Shown here in pieces: positions 38,601 to 49,402 of a stretch of 64,000 bases of DNA (the stretch's first letter is position 1; every line of letters begins with the position of its first letter). The stretch comes from Malurus cyaneus samueli (lineage: Eukaryota > Chordata > Aves > Passeriformes > Maluridae). Made by a program: the position numbers and the translations under genes. The stretch spans positions 28,198,115 through 28,262,114 of the forward strand of contig CM019218.1 of assembly GCA_009741485.1 (NCBI GenBank). The letters are read 5' to 3'. Below the pieces are notes generated by a model that saw nothing but the letters and a program-made list of their open reading frames with translations, ran no database searches and had not been told where the DNA came from.

Positions 38601-40551
38601 CAGCTGGATTACAATTGTTCTTGAGAGAGTTAGCAAGGGAGTGAGAAAGCACACAAAGCACAGGAGCCAGCCAGAGTCTGTTCACATTTGGTTTCTTTCT
38701 CCTCCCCCACTCCTGGAACATTACTGGTAGAAGGAAGCAAATGGCTGAGGCTCTCCTATCCCAAAAGATGCAATGCCCTATGGGTTGGGTAAGACAACTA
38801 ACTTGTGTCCCACCCCTCCCTCACTTTGCTGTTTTGTGTAGTGTACAGATATGAGGAGTGTTGTGGAGGACATAGTAGCTGATGTTTCTGCAAGTTTTGC
38901 CGAAGTGCGCCATTAGCATATTTCCCTCTCCAAAGTGGCAGCACTACATTAGCGATCCAATGTCCTAGAAACTGCTCTCATCTCTGTAGAAGGAAGCTGT
39001 TAACATTGCAAATTCTGAGAAGCAAGTTCTGTCAAATCCTTCCTCTGAAATTAAAGATGTTTCTCCCTCCAGCTGTCCATCCCATTTCTCTGCCAGGAGT
39101 CACCACAGCATCACTAGAGGGGAACATGTGTGGCACTTCCGCCAAAAAGGCCCCGTGTCCTAGGATAAACCACTCTGGAAGGCAGATGTCAGCTGGCACC
39201 ATCTACATGGAGTAGTTAAGATTTAGATACATTATTTGTGCTTACTTTGACCCAGGAATTGTAACCTTTGGCTGGGGGTAGACAGATACCAGTAATGTCT
39301 TAACTCTAATACAGCTCAATTATTAGAGCTCCAACCAACTTGAAACTTCAGTAATGGAAACTACCATGAAATCTCCAAATACTAATGCATAGAGCCTTAA
39401 ACGGTATTTGCTTTCATAATGGCACAGCGTCTATCCAAGTGTGAAATTTGAATGAAGCTATTGCAATATAAGCTGGAAGCACATTGTTGTTCATTCAGAG
39501 GAGCTGGGGCAGAATGCTACCAGTCTGGCTGAATCTGTTCACATGGAGTTGCCATCTGTTATCACAATGCCATGTTACCCAATTAAAACAATATGACTGG
39601 ATTACAGCATTTTGAGTAGTATTATTTGCTAGATTGTCTCTGATTCTAAAAAATCTACCATTCCATCTGACTGCCTCTGCACCTGCTAATTCAGACAGTG
39701 TAGAGAAATTGCAAGCTTCTCATTTATTAAATGCAGGGCTGTAAGCTACTTCTGAGCCTGAAAATATTTCTGCATTTTAAACTTTTTCTGACTCTGTCCA
39801 GTAGTCATTTCTCCATTTTTTTGAGGAAGTGTGTACATTTGGTATGGGAAAACTTTCTGCAGAGCTTCTATATACATGTGGCCCATGGCTACTAAGGATG
39901 TAAGTTAATCAGGGTAGATGAAAATACGTTTTTATAAAATAATTCTTTTTACTTAGAGTTTTGCATAATTTCTTTCCTGTATTGGACTCCTAAACTGATA
40001 ATTATGAATGTCTTTTATTTATAACTTTAACTGATTATGGCAACATTTCTGACTTTACAGAGTTCTACTTTAATAATCTTTTCTGTAGCGTGAAAATGAA
40101 CATGCATTTTGGGGTTAGTTGAGCTTCCATTTTTATGTTTTATTCAGCAAAAGACAAATAATATCAAATACAAAACAGATAAAATTAACAGAAATTACTC
40201 TTTTAAGGAATAAAAACACCTATTGACAGGAGAATTAACATGAGTAAAAAATTTTAATTTAAGGAATCTAGAATACTTATTTAGCTGGATTTCTAAGTTG
40301 ATATCTATTCCTGAATGGCACCATGAACAACATAAACCAGCTTGAACTCTTGCCCAGTTTAAGCACACTTGTTCATTGTACAGTAGTCTATGGCTACTGG
40401 TGGGTTCCTATAGTACTACAATAGTCAATCTTGGGCTGGGGATGGATTGCATACCCATGAAACACCGTCTTCTATGATTCTCAAGATCAGATCATACATA
40501 AGGTGTTGATACTGCTGTTGTAATTAACAGAGTTAGTCATGGCATTCACTT
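35641..40551. other. AT-rich non-coding stretch
   Basis: No gene or named repeat was recognised. A T/C-rich tract lies at about 37050-37085, and T-, G- and C-runs lie at about 38408-38486. The segment 38600-39220 is somewhat GC-richer and less repetitive, with no coding signature that I trust. Confidence 0.5.
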
Positions 40552-41114
40552 TCACAGCATCACAGCATCACAGTATATCCAATATCACAGTATGTCCTGA
40601 GATGGAAGGGACCCTCAAGGATCATCCAGTCCAACTCCCGGTTCTGCACAGCATCATCCCCAAGAGTCACACCATGTTCCCAAGAACATTGTCCAAAAGC
40701 TTCTTGAACGCTGGCAGGCTTGGGGCTGTGACCAGGCCCCTGGGGAGCCTGTTCCAGTACCCAAATATCCTCTGGGTGAAAAACCTTTTCCTAATATTCA
40801 AACAAAATCTCTTCTAACTCATGCCACTCCCTCGGGTCCTGTCACTGGTTACCACAGAGAAGAGATTGGTGCCTGCCCCTCCTCTACCCCTCATGAAGAA
40901 GTTGTAGGCTGCAGTAAGGTCATGAGGTCTCCCCTGTCTCCTCCAGGCTGAATAGACCATCTGAGCTCAGCTGCTCCTAATACAGGTGCCCTTCACATAG
41001 CTTGCTCCTTCAGTATCTTTGTTGCCTCCTTTGGATTAATTTAATAATTTAATGTCTTTCTTACTTTGTGGCACCCAAAACTGCCCCCAGCATTTGAGGT
41101 GAGGCCGGCCCAGG

Positions 41115-41609
41115 TCAGAGCAGAGCTGGAAAATCCCCTCTCCTGCCCAGCTGGTGATGCTGTGCCTGAGGCCGCCCAGGGCACTGCTCACCCATATTCA
41201 ACTTTCTGTCAACCAGGACCTTCAGGTCCCATTCCATATTAATGTTTCCCAGCCCCTTATCCCCCAGTCTGTCCGTACATCCAGGGTTGCCCATCCCAGA
41301 TGCAGAATCCGGCACTTTTCCTCGTTGAATTTCACACAGTTGGTCATTGCCCAGTCCTTTAGTATGGTGTGGTATCTCTGTAGGGCCTCCAGGCCTTTGA
41401 GGGAGAACACAGCTCATCAACAGATTCGTATCAGCCATGAATTTGCTTAGTATCCCTTCTAGACCTGCATCCAGTTTATTAATGAACATGTTGAGGAGCA
41501 CAGGGCTGAGGATAGAGCCCTGCAAAACCCCACTAGTGACAGGTCCCCAGTCTGAAATCACCCCATTTGCTACAACCCTTTGCAACTGACCTGTGAACCA
41601 GTTACTCAC
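41115..41609 (-). pseudogene. CR1 reverse transcriptase, C-terminal fragment (dead, frameshifted)
   Basis: A frame of 164 codons starts in the RT block VTSGVLQGSILSPVLLNMFI, then KFMADTNLL, where the family has the catalytic Asp-Asp pair. A frameshift around 41410 moves the next recognisable part (LKDWAMTNCVKFNEEKCRI, then LHLGWATL) to another minus frame at 41222-41410. The original frame picks up again as LKVLVDRKLNMGEQ. The remaining residues toward 41115 correspond to the non-conserved 3' end. Confidence 0.88.
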
Positions 41610-41625
41610 CCATGTATCACATGAT

Positions 41626-41970
41626 CTATTTATCCAGCTCTGTGCCGAACATTTTATCCAAAATGATATTGTGAGACATAGTATTGAAAACTTTACTTAA
41701 AACCAAAAAGATTACATCCACTGGCTTCCCTTGATCACCTAGGGGGGTTGCCTTGTTATAAAAGGAAATCAGATTTGATAGGCGCGGCTTTCTTCTCATG
41801 AAGCCATGCTGGCTGTGACAGGTGACTGTCTTGTCTTTCAGGTGAGTTCCAATACTTCCCAGAATAATCTTATTCATAGCTTCTTTTTCAGGCACTGAAG
41901 TGAGACTGAGATGTCTGTAGTTTCTGGGCTTCTCATTCTTGCCCTTCCTGAAAATCAGGATGTTTGCCAC
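41626..41970 (-). pseudogene. CR1 reverse transcriptase, N-terminal fragment (dead)
   Basis: A 114-codon frame covers the early RT blocks: FRKGKNEKPRNYRHLSLTSV at about residues 7-26, SQHGF near residue 53, and DVIFLVLSKVFNTMSHNI near residues 84-101. The family's catalytic Asp in the LDFSKAFD block is replaced by Val (LVLSKVFN). The reading frame is interrupted before the next RT block (41609). It is a LINE remnant, not a host gene. Confidence 0.9.
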
Positions 41971-42220
41971 TTTCCAGTTAGCTGAGACCTCTCCAAATTC
42001 CCAAGGTTACTGAAAAATCATTGAGAGAGGTTTTGTGATGATATCAGGCAGGTCTTTGAGGGTTCATGGATGAATCCCATCAGGCTCCATAGATTTGTAG
42101 GCACCTAGCTGGAGCAGCAGTTCCCACACAATTTCAGGATTGACTGAGAGTTAATGATTGTGGCAGTCATGGTCCTCCAGCTCAGGGTTCTGAGAACCCT
42201 TTGGTCAGTCATCCATGTTG

Positions 42221-42225
42221 AAGAC
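42221..42225 (+). repeat. Target-site duplication AAGAC (left)
   Basis: Five bases immediately before the LTR's TG start are identical to the five after its CA end (43127-43131). A 5-bp duplication fits ERVL-type integration. Confidence 0.9.
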
Positions 42226-43126
42226 TGTTATGGGTTAAAATTCTTCTCCTTTTGTTCCCTTTCTTTGGGATTTTTTTCTTTCCCATTTGTTGCTGGGATA
42301 CATTAATTGCCAGTCATCTTTTAGTTGCTGTGTGATTAAAAAAGACAATGATACCTATGCCACACGCTAACAGTCTTATCAAGCACTCGGAGAGAGTTTT
42401 TGTGTGGTGGGGGGGGGACTGGCAGTTTGTTTTCACTGCTTCACTGAGAGAGGGCTGCTTGCTGGCTGCTACGGAGAAAACGTTGCCTGCCTTCTTTTCT
42501 GGGAGACCAGCACCCCTCATTGGGTTCCTGCTTGCTGCACGTGGTTTTCTCTCCTGTGCCTGGCCGGGATCCCAGCTCAGGGGGTAAACTCTGCTCCATC
42601 CCGTTTTGCAGCCGCGGGATTCCTGCTTCTCTTTTGCAGTCCTGGGTTTCTTGCTGTCCAGAGAGCACGAGATGCGTTTTCCGCTGTGAGTTTTGAAGAG
42701 AAACTTTTCTCCATCCACCTCTGCATTTTGTGTCAATCATGGCGCCGCGGGAGATCTGACCAGCGGGACCCGCCCTCCACGTCCCCTGCAGCCCCGAAGA
42801 ATCGTCGCACCCGCCTCCCGCGGGAGCCAACAGCGTTTCTGCCAACGAACTGTAACTTCAGCAAGGGGAGATGTGTCTCTGTAAGGCTGTCACTGGGTCT
42901 GGGACTGGGCTGGTGTTGCTTTGTTATTGTTACTTGTTTCACCTTTTATATATATATAATATATTAGTAAAAACTGTTATCCTTTTACCCATATTGTAAA
43001 CGCCCTCATATTTTTTTTTTTTTTTCCCTCAAAGCATATAATAATCGGAGGGAAGGGGGGTCATATCACCACTCCAAGGGGGGTCCCTGCCTTCATTAGC
43101 AAACACCTGTCTTTCAAACCAAGACA
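42226..43126 (+). mobile_element. Solo LTR, ERVL-like, nested in CR1
   Basis: A 901-bp segment starts TGTTATGGGTTAAAATTCTT and ends CTTTCAAACCAAGACA. It is bounded by perfect 5-bp AAGAC duplications and interrupts a CR1 copy whose sequence resumes directly at 43127. It has no internal retroviral region, so it is a solo LTR left by recombination between two LTRs. Inside are a G9 run (42409-42417), a CpG-dense middle (about 42600-42860), an AT-rich TATATATA tract near 42947 and a T-rich run near 43011-43026. The open frames inside (such as 42404-42967 plus and 42441-42845 minus) are incidental. Intact target duplications and preserved CpGs suggest a fairly recent insertion. The family name is from general resemblance to passerine ERVL LTRs. 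Confidence 0.9.
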
Positions 43127-43131
43127 AAGAC
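43127..43131 (+). repeat. Target-site duplication AAGAC (right)
   Basis: The right copy of the 5-bp duplication. After it, the CR1 sequence continues as AAAGGCAAAGAATGTG, which joins 42225 in the ancestral element. Confidence 0.9.
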
Positions 43132-43370
43132 AAAGGCAAAGAATGTGTTAAACACCTCTGTGTTTTCCATGTCCCTGCTTGTGAGGTGACTATTCTCAAC
43201 CTGTAATGGAACAATACTATTTTTACACTACCTATTACCATCATTATACTTGAAAAAAAATCTTTTTATTGTCCCTCACAGTTCTGGACAGCTTCAACTT
43301 CAGTTGAGATTTGGCCGCATGAATTTTGTCCCCACAGTGGCAAGCAGTGATCTACTCTGCACCCTGCTAT
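43127..43370 (-). mobile_element. CR1 LINE, 5' part (right of the inserted LTR)
   Basis: This is the continuation of the CR1 at 40552-42225. Recognisable minus-strand CR1 sequence includes TTTTTATTGTCCCTCACAG and GACAGCTTCAACTTCAGTTG. Similarity fades at about 43370, the 5' truncation point; with the LTR removed the CR1 copy is about 1.9 kb. It carries no intact frame. Confidence 0.85.
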
Positions 43371-46300
43371 ACTTCTGCTTTGTTTCTCTATCACATCCAG
43401 AGATCACCAATGTTACTCATGTGGTTTTATTATCATAGCAGTGAGAGGAGAAGGAACCAAAATTTGGTCATGCTCTATTTCCCTTCCTCTGTCAATCAAC
43501 ACTCCTTTAGAACTGCCACATGTATGAGATATGTGAGTCTCAGATAAGAACTGAATGAGGAAGAGGGTCTGGATAAAGTATTCCTCTGTTTCCAGTGCTA
43601 TGTAACACCCACTGTACTCGAAATCATCCCCAACAGGTTTTGGCCACCAACAAAGTACTAATATGCTCAAACTAGTATGGCATGAGAAAGATCCACATTC
43701 ATAGGATTTTTTTCTAAACCCCGCCGACATTTTATTCAAAACATTTAAGATTAAAATACTCAGTGGTAATACGAACTTTGTATTCTGAAAGGATTCACAT
43801 GGTGTCACCAACCACTAGTCTAGGACAGTATTTAAGCCTTGTTTACCTATGCTTTATTTTTAGAATGCAACCTTTTTGTGGTTTCTTTCCACTAGTATTT
43901 TCCCAGTATCCCATCAGCACAAACCTGCAATTTGGTTTTGAGGATTTAAACAAAAAAATAAGTAATGAGTCTCTGAATGACCAGTCTGAGTGAAACCGAG
44001 TCCTGGACTTCATGCCCACTTACAGAGGCTTTTGTTAACATTTGCCTCAAATCTTTTTGAAATTCGTTTGTATACTAGCTTACAACTAGGCCATTGCATC
44101 TTAGTGAAAACCTAAAAGCTCACAGAGGCTTTTAAACCTGTGTAGACAATGATTTAATATTTTGTGATTGCATTTCTCCTTTGAAGAAAAGCATCTTGTA
44201 TTGGCTCAACCTTTATGGATTACTTTCAGTACCAGGAAAGGTTTGACACAAAGCTAACTTTTAGATCCAGAAACAAATACAAAAGGAAAAAAAAAAAAAA
44301 AAAGAAAGAAAGAAAGAGAAAAAATAATGTGTTTTAATATGCAGCTTTGTTTTAATTTTGGACCCTGATTGTGTTTCATTCAGTCAGAAGAGATCAGGCA
44401 TGAGTAGCAGGACTGGAAACACCATTTTTGTGACCAGCAGACCTCTGACACCCTGTACATGTCTTCTAAGCATACGTCTCTAAGCAAAAATCTCTCTTTG
44501 AGATGAAGATTTGCAACTGGTATCTCCTCTTCTCTGTGGGTCCTGTTTTTTTCACAGATGGTTCTAAATATTTTCTGAGACTCTTAATCTCCTTAACTTG
44601 AAATTACTTGGTTGATGATGTTGATTGTGACATTAATCTTTGAAACATAAAAGTGTTTTTGAAAAGTCCGTGATGGGACATCTAGCCAAAGTTATCGCCT
44701 GACTTGTCAGGAAACACGAGTTCAGAAGGTGTCAGTCCAGTCCTTTTTGTCAAAGTGGTGAGACTTTGAATATTTCTTAAGGGCAAATTCAAGCTTGACT
44801 TCAGAACATACTTACTATAACATATGAATAGTTGCTCATAGAGCTGCTAATAAAAGCTACTTATTTAAATAATGGAAGAAAGTGTAGTTTTTAATTACTT
44901 TCAGCAGACTAAACATGACAAAGTATGTCAAAGTTGAAGGACAGTAAACTTGTTCAGTTTTTGGTTCTAGACAGATTCTCCTACATACATATGAGGTAAT
45001 TTGCCCTGTCACCTACATAAGCTTCCTGGACATCCTGGCACTCTGTGAAACTTGAAGTAATAGCCTTCTACCCACTTCTGCTTCTCAGAGAGATCACCTT
45101 ATTTTTATATGTTCCATTTACCTTTTTTTTTTTTTTATTCTTATCTCAAATCTGCTTTCTTCCATCTAAGCAAAAATACTATGTTTAATTATCCTCCAAA
45201 AATTACCTAAGTTCTCAATCTTCTCATGTCCATCATTTTGCTTCTTCATTAAAAGTCTACTGATTAACTGAAAATGGCAAAAACACTGAAGAAAAGTAGC
45301 AATGTATGATGAGGTAAGTCTGAAATGCTCCGTATGCTTCCAAATTATCTACTCAACACCAGTTACAGTTTTACAGCATTTTAGAAGTCAGTGCATTTGA
45401 CCTCTTTCCTTATTGTCTCCCTAACCATGAGGAGATAGAATATCGCTTATAATCGATACACATATATACAAATACACATATATATCAAATGCCATTTGTA
45501 GTAAGTCAAGGTAGCACAGGCCGCAAAGAAATAGATTTTCAATATCACACAAAAATGACAAGGATTTAATGAGTGATTAGAGACTTCAGTAGCTCACTTT
45601 CTATGAATTAGACTCTATTTTTAAAACACATGTAAAGGATGTCACTGACTCATCACTTTACTGTAAAGTTACATAATATCTGGCATTTATACAAAACCTA
45701 TACCTTCTGGATATAAGTGTCTTCAGCGAGAACTTTAGTTTCCTGTTGAAAATAAGAAACTCTGAGAAATCTACTTATTCATCTACTTTGGAGTGCCATA
45801 ATAATTAAGCTAATGTCAAGGTGTCTGTGAATCTCTGTCCTGATTTTTCAGTTATCTGTGACTTATAATAGTTCTTCTAGGGAAGGAATTGTCCAGTTTC
45901 CCTGGTGGGCAACGCAGACCTAATGTTCCTTCTTAATTCCCATGCTCACCAGCGACACTGAGAATTAAATATTCTCTTTAGGCCCAGCAGCAAAATTTAG
46001 AGTTAGCAAAGAATTGGAAAAAACCAGGAAGTCAAAAACTCCTGGCTTAAACCCATAGAATACAATTAAATGCACTGCATGCATAGGAAGGAAAATGTTT
46101 CTTATTTCAATTCTCTCCCAGAATATGATGATATTTTCTCATTGAAAAACAACTTACAAAATGTGGCTGGCTAACAAATCTGTCTTAAAACCTCTAAGAA
46201 AATTGATGCATTGATACTATAAATGGATCATTGTGTCCTAGAGAATTTTAGGAAAAATCAGGTAGCTTAAAAGAAAGAAATTAAAACTGGTTTTTCTAAT

Positions 46301-48550
46301 TTAAAAAACTCTAAAGCCTCTGTTTAAGTTTCTTGTTTTCTGTCAGGCAGCAGCACAACTTTTTTCCCAGGGCAAGAGCAAGCAGCAATAAAAAAAGATA
46401 TTTTGTCTATTTACTATTTTGAAATCTAAGCTTAGGGCAAGAGCTGTATAAGCATTACATGCAACAAGGAACAAAACAAAAATCTCTTATTATTTTAAGA
46501 ATAGCTTAATGACAGACATGGGTTTCTGCTGGAGCTCTCTGGCAGACCAGTCACTGCTGCCAGTCACTGAGAGCAGCACAGGATGATTCATTTGGGAGCT
46601 GGAGGAGTGGAGGGAATACACCTAGTGGTGCAGGTCCCTCGTGGGATTTTGGCTGAGTCTTGTGCAAGAAAAGCTTTCTACATGTGTTGATTCCATGATG
46701 GGCAGTTTGGAGTAATTTGTGAGGGGGAAGGAGGAAGGGAAGCTATAACTGAAACACTAAACCAAATATAATTTAACAGTACTACTAAACAGGGCATTTA
46801 GAGTTCCTATCATCATTCTTCCTCAATGTAGGAGGGATAAGTAATCCTTTTAGGCATTTATTTGCATCCCTCTGCAGTCTGTCCTGAGCTGTCCTCCACC
46901 CTCCCTTACTGAAACAGCACCATGGGTCACTCCTAAGCATAATTGCTCTATAATGGATAAAATTAACACGCCAAGACTAAACCATAATCCAGTTTTGGGT
47001 CAGATAGAGACAGGAACAGGCAAGGAGAGACAGAAACCAAGACTAAAACTACACTTTCACATGTAGGTACAAGCTGACCTGAGTTTGGAGAGAGTCGGCA
47101 ACTAGTTAGCTGCTTGTCTCATGAGAAAGTTGGCTCATTAATTAAAGCAGTATCTCCACCCATAACTGCGCAAAGACAAAACAGAGCTGTCCATCTCAGC
47201 AGGTGAGGAGAACTGATCAGTGTCAGCCTATTTCTGTACAGGCAGGATAGAAGAGAAAGGAATTATGTGCTAAGTTGCAAAATGGCACTGAAAATGCACT
47301 TTTGACCGACAACACATTCTGCACAAAATTAACCTCTTCTCTGTATTGAAATTTTATCCACAATTGACCATTGCCACTGTCACCACTTTTCTCATTATAA
47401 ATCAACAGTGACTGGAAGCACAGCTTCAGAAAACTTCTTTGCAGATTCTAAGCATCTGTGAAATTGGATTGGCCTTGAATTAGTCATGAATATAAAACTC
47501 AGCTGCTATTAGCAAAACCTTAAGGAAAAGCCTTGTGTAAGCTTTGAGTAAGCTTGATCCTGTTTAGAGAGTTTTATCAAAACCGCATGAAACCATGTGA
47601 CACTCGACATCTTTCTCAGTGTTTTGCTTTAAAATTGAGTTCATTCAAACACTAAGTTAAAAAGAAACCACAAGACTTGGAGACTGCACAAAGTGACATT
47701 GACTGTAGTGGGCCCTGGAGTCAAAATGGGTGAGTCCCATGCTCAACCAAGCTCAAAATTCTGCTGATTCAGTTTGCATGCAAACAATCAAAAGTCCCCA
47801 TGACATTTCACTGTCAGGAATAGAAGTCATATTCGTGTGTATTTCGCTAGGTACAGCCAGAATCCATCAGCACAAGAAATTAGAAATATAGGGCATGAAC
47901 TAGCGCAGCCTAGCTGGGGGCTAGCTGCATCAACCTGGTGCCCCGCCTAAGCTGACAAACCTTGACCAGACCCAGCTGGTTTGTACAAAACAAATGTGTC
48001 TACTACCCTCAGGCATGTCTTCATCTTTTCTTAGCAAACTTAGCACACTTGCCCCTGGCAAAAGGAAATGAGCTTTTGTGTTTTCCTAGACAGGTCATAA
48101 AGACTCTTTTCTTAAACTATCTCTGTGAAATGAAAACAGTTGTCTTTATCAAAGTGCGTTGAGATCTGTGATTGTGAGCAATGTTATGTCACTGAAATGC
48201 ATCATTGATTATTAGATTATAAAATAAATTTGCTGTGCTGCTAATTGAAATACTATGTGTATGATTAGAAGGGCTTTTAAGAGGCTGTTTACCCCTCGAA
48301 TATAGAACTTCTGCATATTGTGAATAGTTCATAGTTAATAATTTTTTTGCTTTTTTATGTCTTGACAATACTGTAAATTTACATTTTGACAAAAAACAAT
48401 GCTCTCACTAGCTGCTCAAATTTTAACCTCTTTCCAGATTTGTCTTAACCTTTATATGTAACAATTGTTGCCTTTCCTTTTCAGTTTATTCTCTCATACA
48501 GAAACTTTACAGCAATTAAAGCAGTTGTAGCTCTACTAAAAATCAGCACA
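43371..48550. other. AT-rich non-coding stretch
   Basis: No gene or further repeat family was recognised. A 132-codon minus frame (43413-43811) begins next to the CR1 edge, but its sequence is not clearly CR1 or any known protein. An A/GAAA tract lies at 44281-44324, and a CA/TA-rich patch lies near 45460-45486. Confidence 0.5.
44281..44324. repeat. A-rich/(GAAA)n tract
   Basis: A purine-only run: an A stretch followed by four GAAA units and GAGAAAAAA. It is a simple repeat. Confidence 0.9.
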
Positions 48551-49402
48551 CATCCATTTCTGGTGTCAGAAACTGATTCTGATGAAAGACTTTGGGCAAG
48601 ACTTTGGCCCAAGGTACCAGCTGGTACCAGGACACTGCAACGTCCCTTCACACAGCAATGCCACCATTCCACCAAAGGACTGGCTGTGGCCAAGAAGTCT
48701 TCACTTTCCTGGCAGGATACACATCCCAGGGCAGGCCCTGCTTCCTGCCCTTCCTCCCTGATGCCATCAGTCTGGCTCCAGGGACTGAGGGAGCCTCCGC
48801 TCGGCCTGGGCTGGATGGGCCCGGCCTTCGGCCCACAGGTCTGCTGGGACCCCCACACGAGTTCAATCACGAATTGCAGAAGGTCCTTTGATCTTTTTCT
48901 GGTATTCTCACTGAAATAAAAGCCCCACGAGTGAACGTTATTACTTTACTGTTCCTGTGAGCCCTTGGAATAGCCCCAGTTTTGAGATTCCCTCAGAGCA
49001 CAAGTGCATCACCGACATGAGCGCTGACCAACGCTGTGAGATGCCATTTCTGGCCCCAATCCAGGGAAACACTCAGGCGTACGCTTCTCTTTGAGAGTGG
49101 CTGTGTGCAAGGCCCACATCTTCTGACTGCTGCCCAAGGAACACAGCAAGCAAAGCAGTAAAAGGAAAAATGTACATAAAAGCCAGGGGTCTGCAGTTTC
49201 CAGCACCAAGCTGTAGAAGCTGGGCTCTGTGGCTGCATTTTTCAAAAGCTAAAAGAAATAAATCTTCCTGAACATAAAGGACCCAGCATAGAGTGAGCCC
49301 CTGGGGGCTCTGAGGCAGCAGTGGGCCTTCATGAGAGGAAACCCAGCTCAATAGGGGAACAGCATAGATATCAGTGTGGGTCAAGGGAGAAGACATTGGA
49401 AT
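48551..49402. other. Unidentified GC-rich island bounded by TCAGCACA direct repeats
   Basis: About 850 bp are clearly GC-richer than both flanks, with sharp edges. The 8-bp word TCAGCACA occurs just outside the left edge (48543-48550) and just outside the right edge (49403-49410), as target duplications would. No terminal inverted repeats, TG...CA ends or poly(A) tail match those borders. Inside are a 16-bp perfect palindrome, GGTACCAGCTGGTACC (48614-48629), and two AATAAA hexamers (near 48914 and 49255). Open frames of up to about 129 codons exist on both strands (48563-48919 plus, 48481-48870 minus, 49073-49396 minus), none resembling a known protein. It may be an old insertion, a non-coding RNA exon or a GC-rich remnant. 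Confidence 0.35.

Larger units (their letters stand above)
40552..42225 (-). mobile_element. CR1 LINE, 3' part (left of the inserted LTR), degenerate RT
   Basis: The 3' end is at left: three CATCACAG units, then AGATGGAAGGGACCCTCAAG. Reading on the minus strand, the body holds two out-of-frame reverse-transcriptase pieces. One (41970-41626) has SLTSVPEKEA, SQHGF and LVLSKVFNTMSHNI. The other (41609-41115) has GVLQGSILSPVLLNMFINKL and KFMADTNLL. In functional CR1 the first catalytic segment reads LDFSKAFD and the later one FADDT; here the first Asp is Val and one Asp of the Asp-Asp pair is Ala. Together with the frameshifts this shows a dead copy. The element continues beyond the LTR at 43127. 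Confidence 0.93.

Noticed and set aside
42404..42967. A 187-codon open frame as a gene
   Set aside because: It lies wholly inside a solo LTR defined by target duplications. Its GC-rich composition explains the open frame, and it resembles no retroviral protein.
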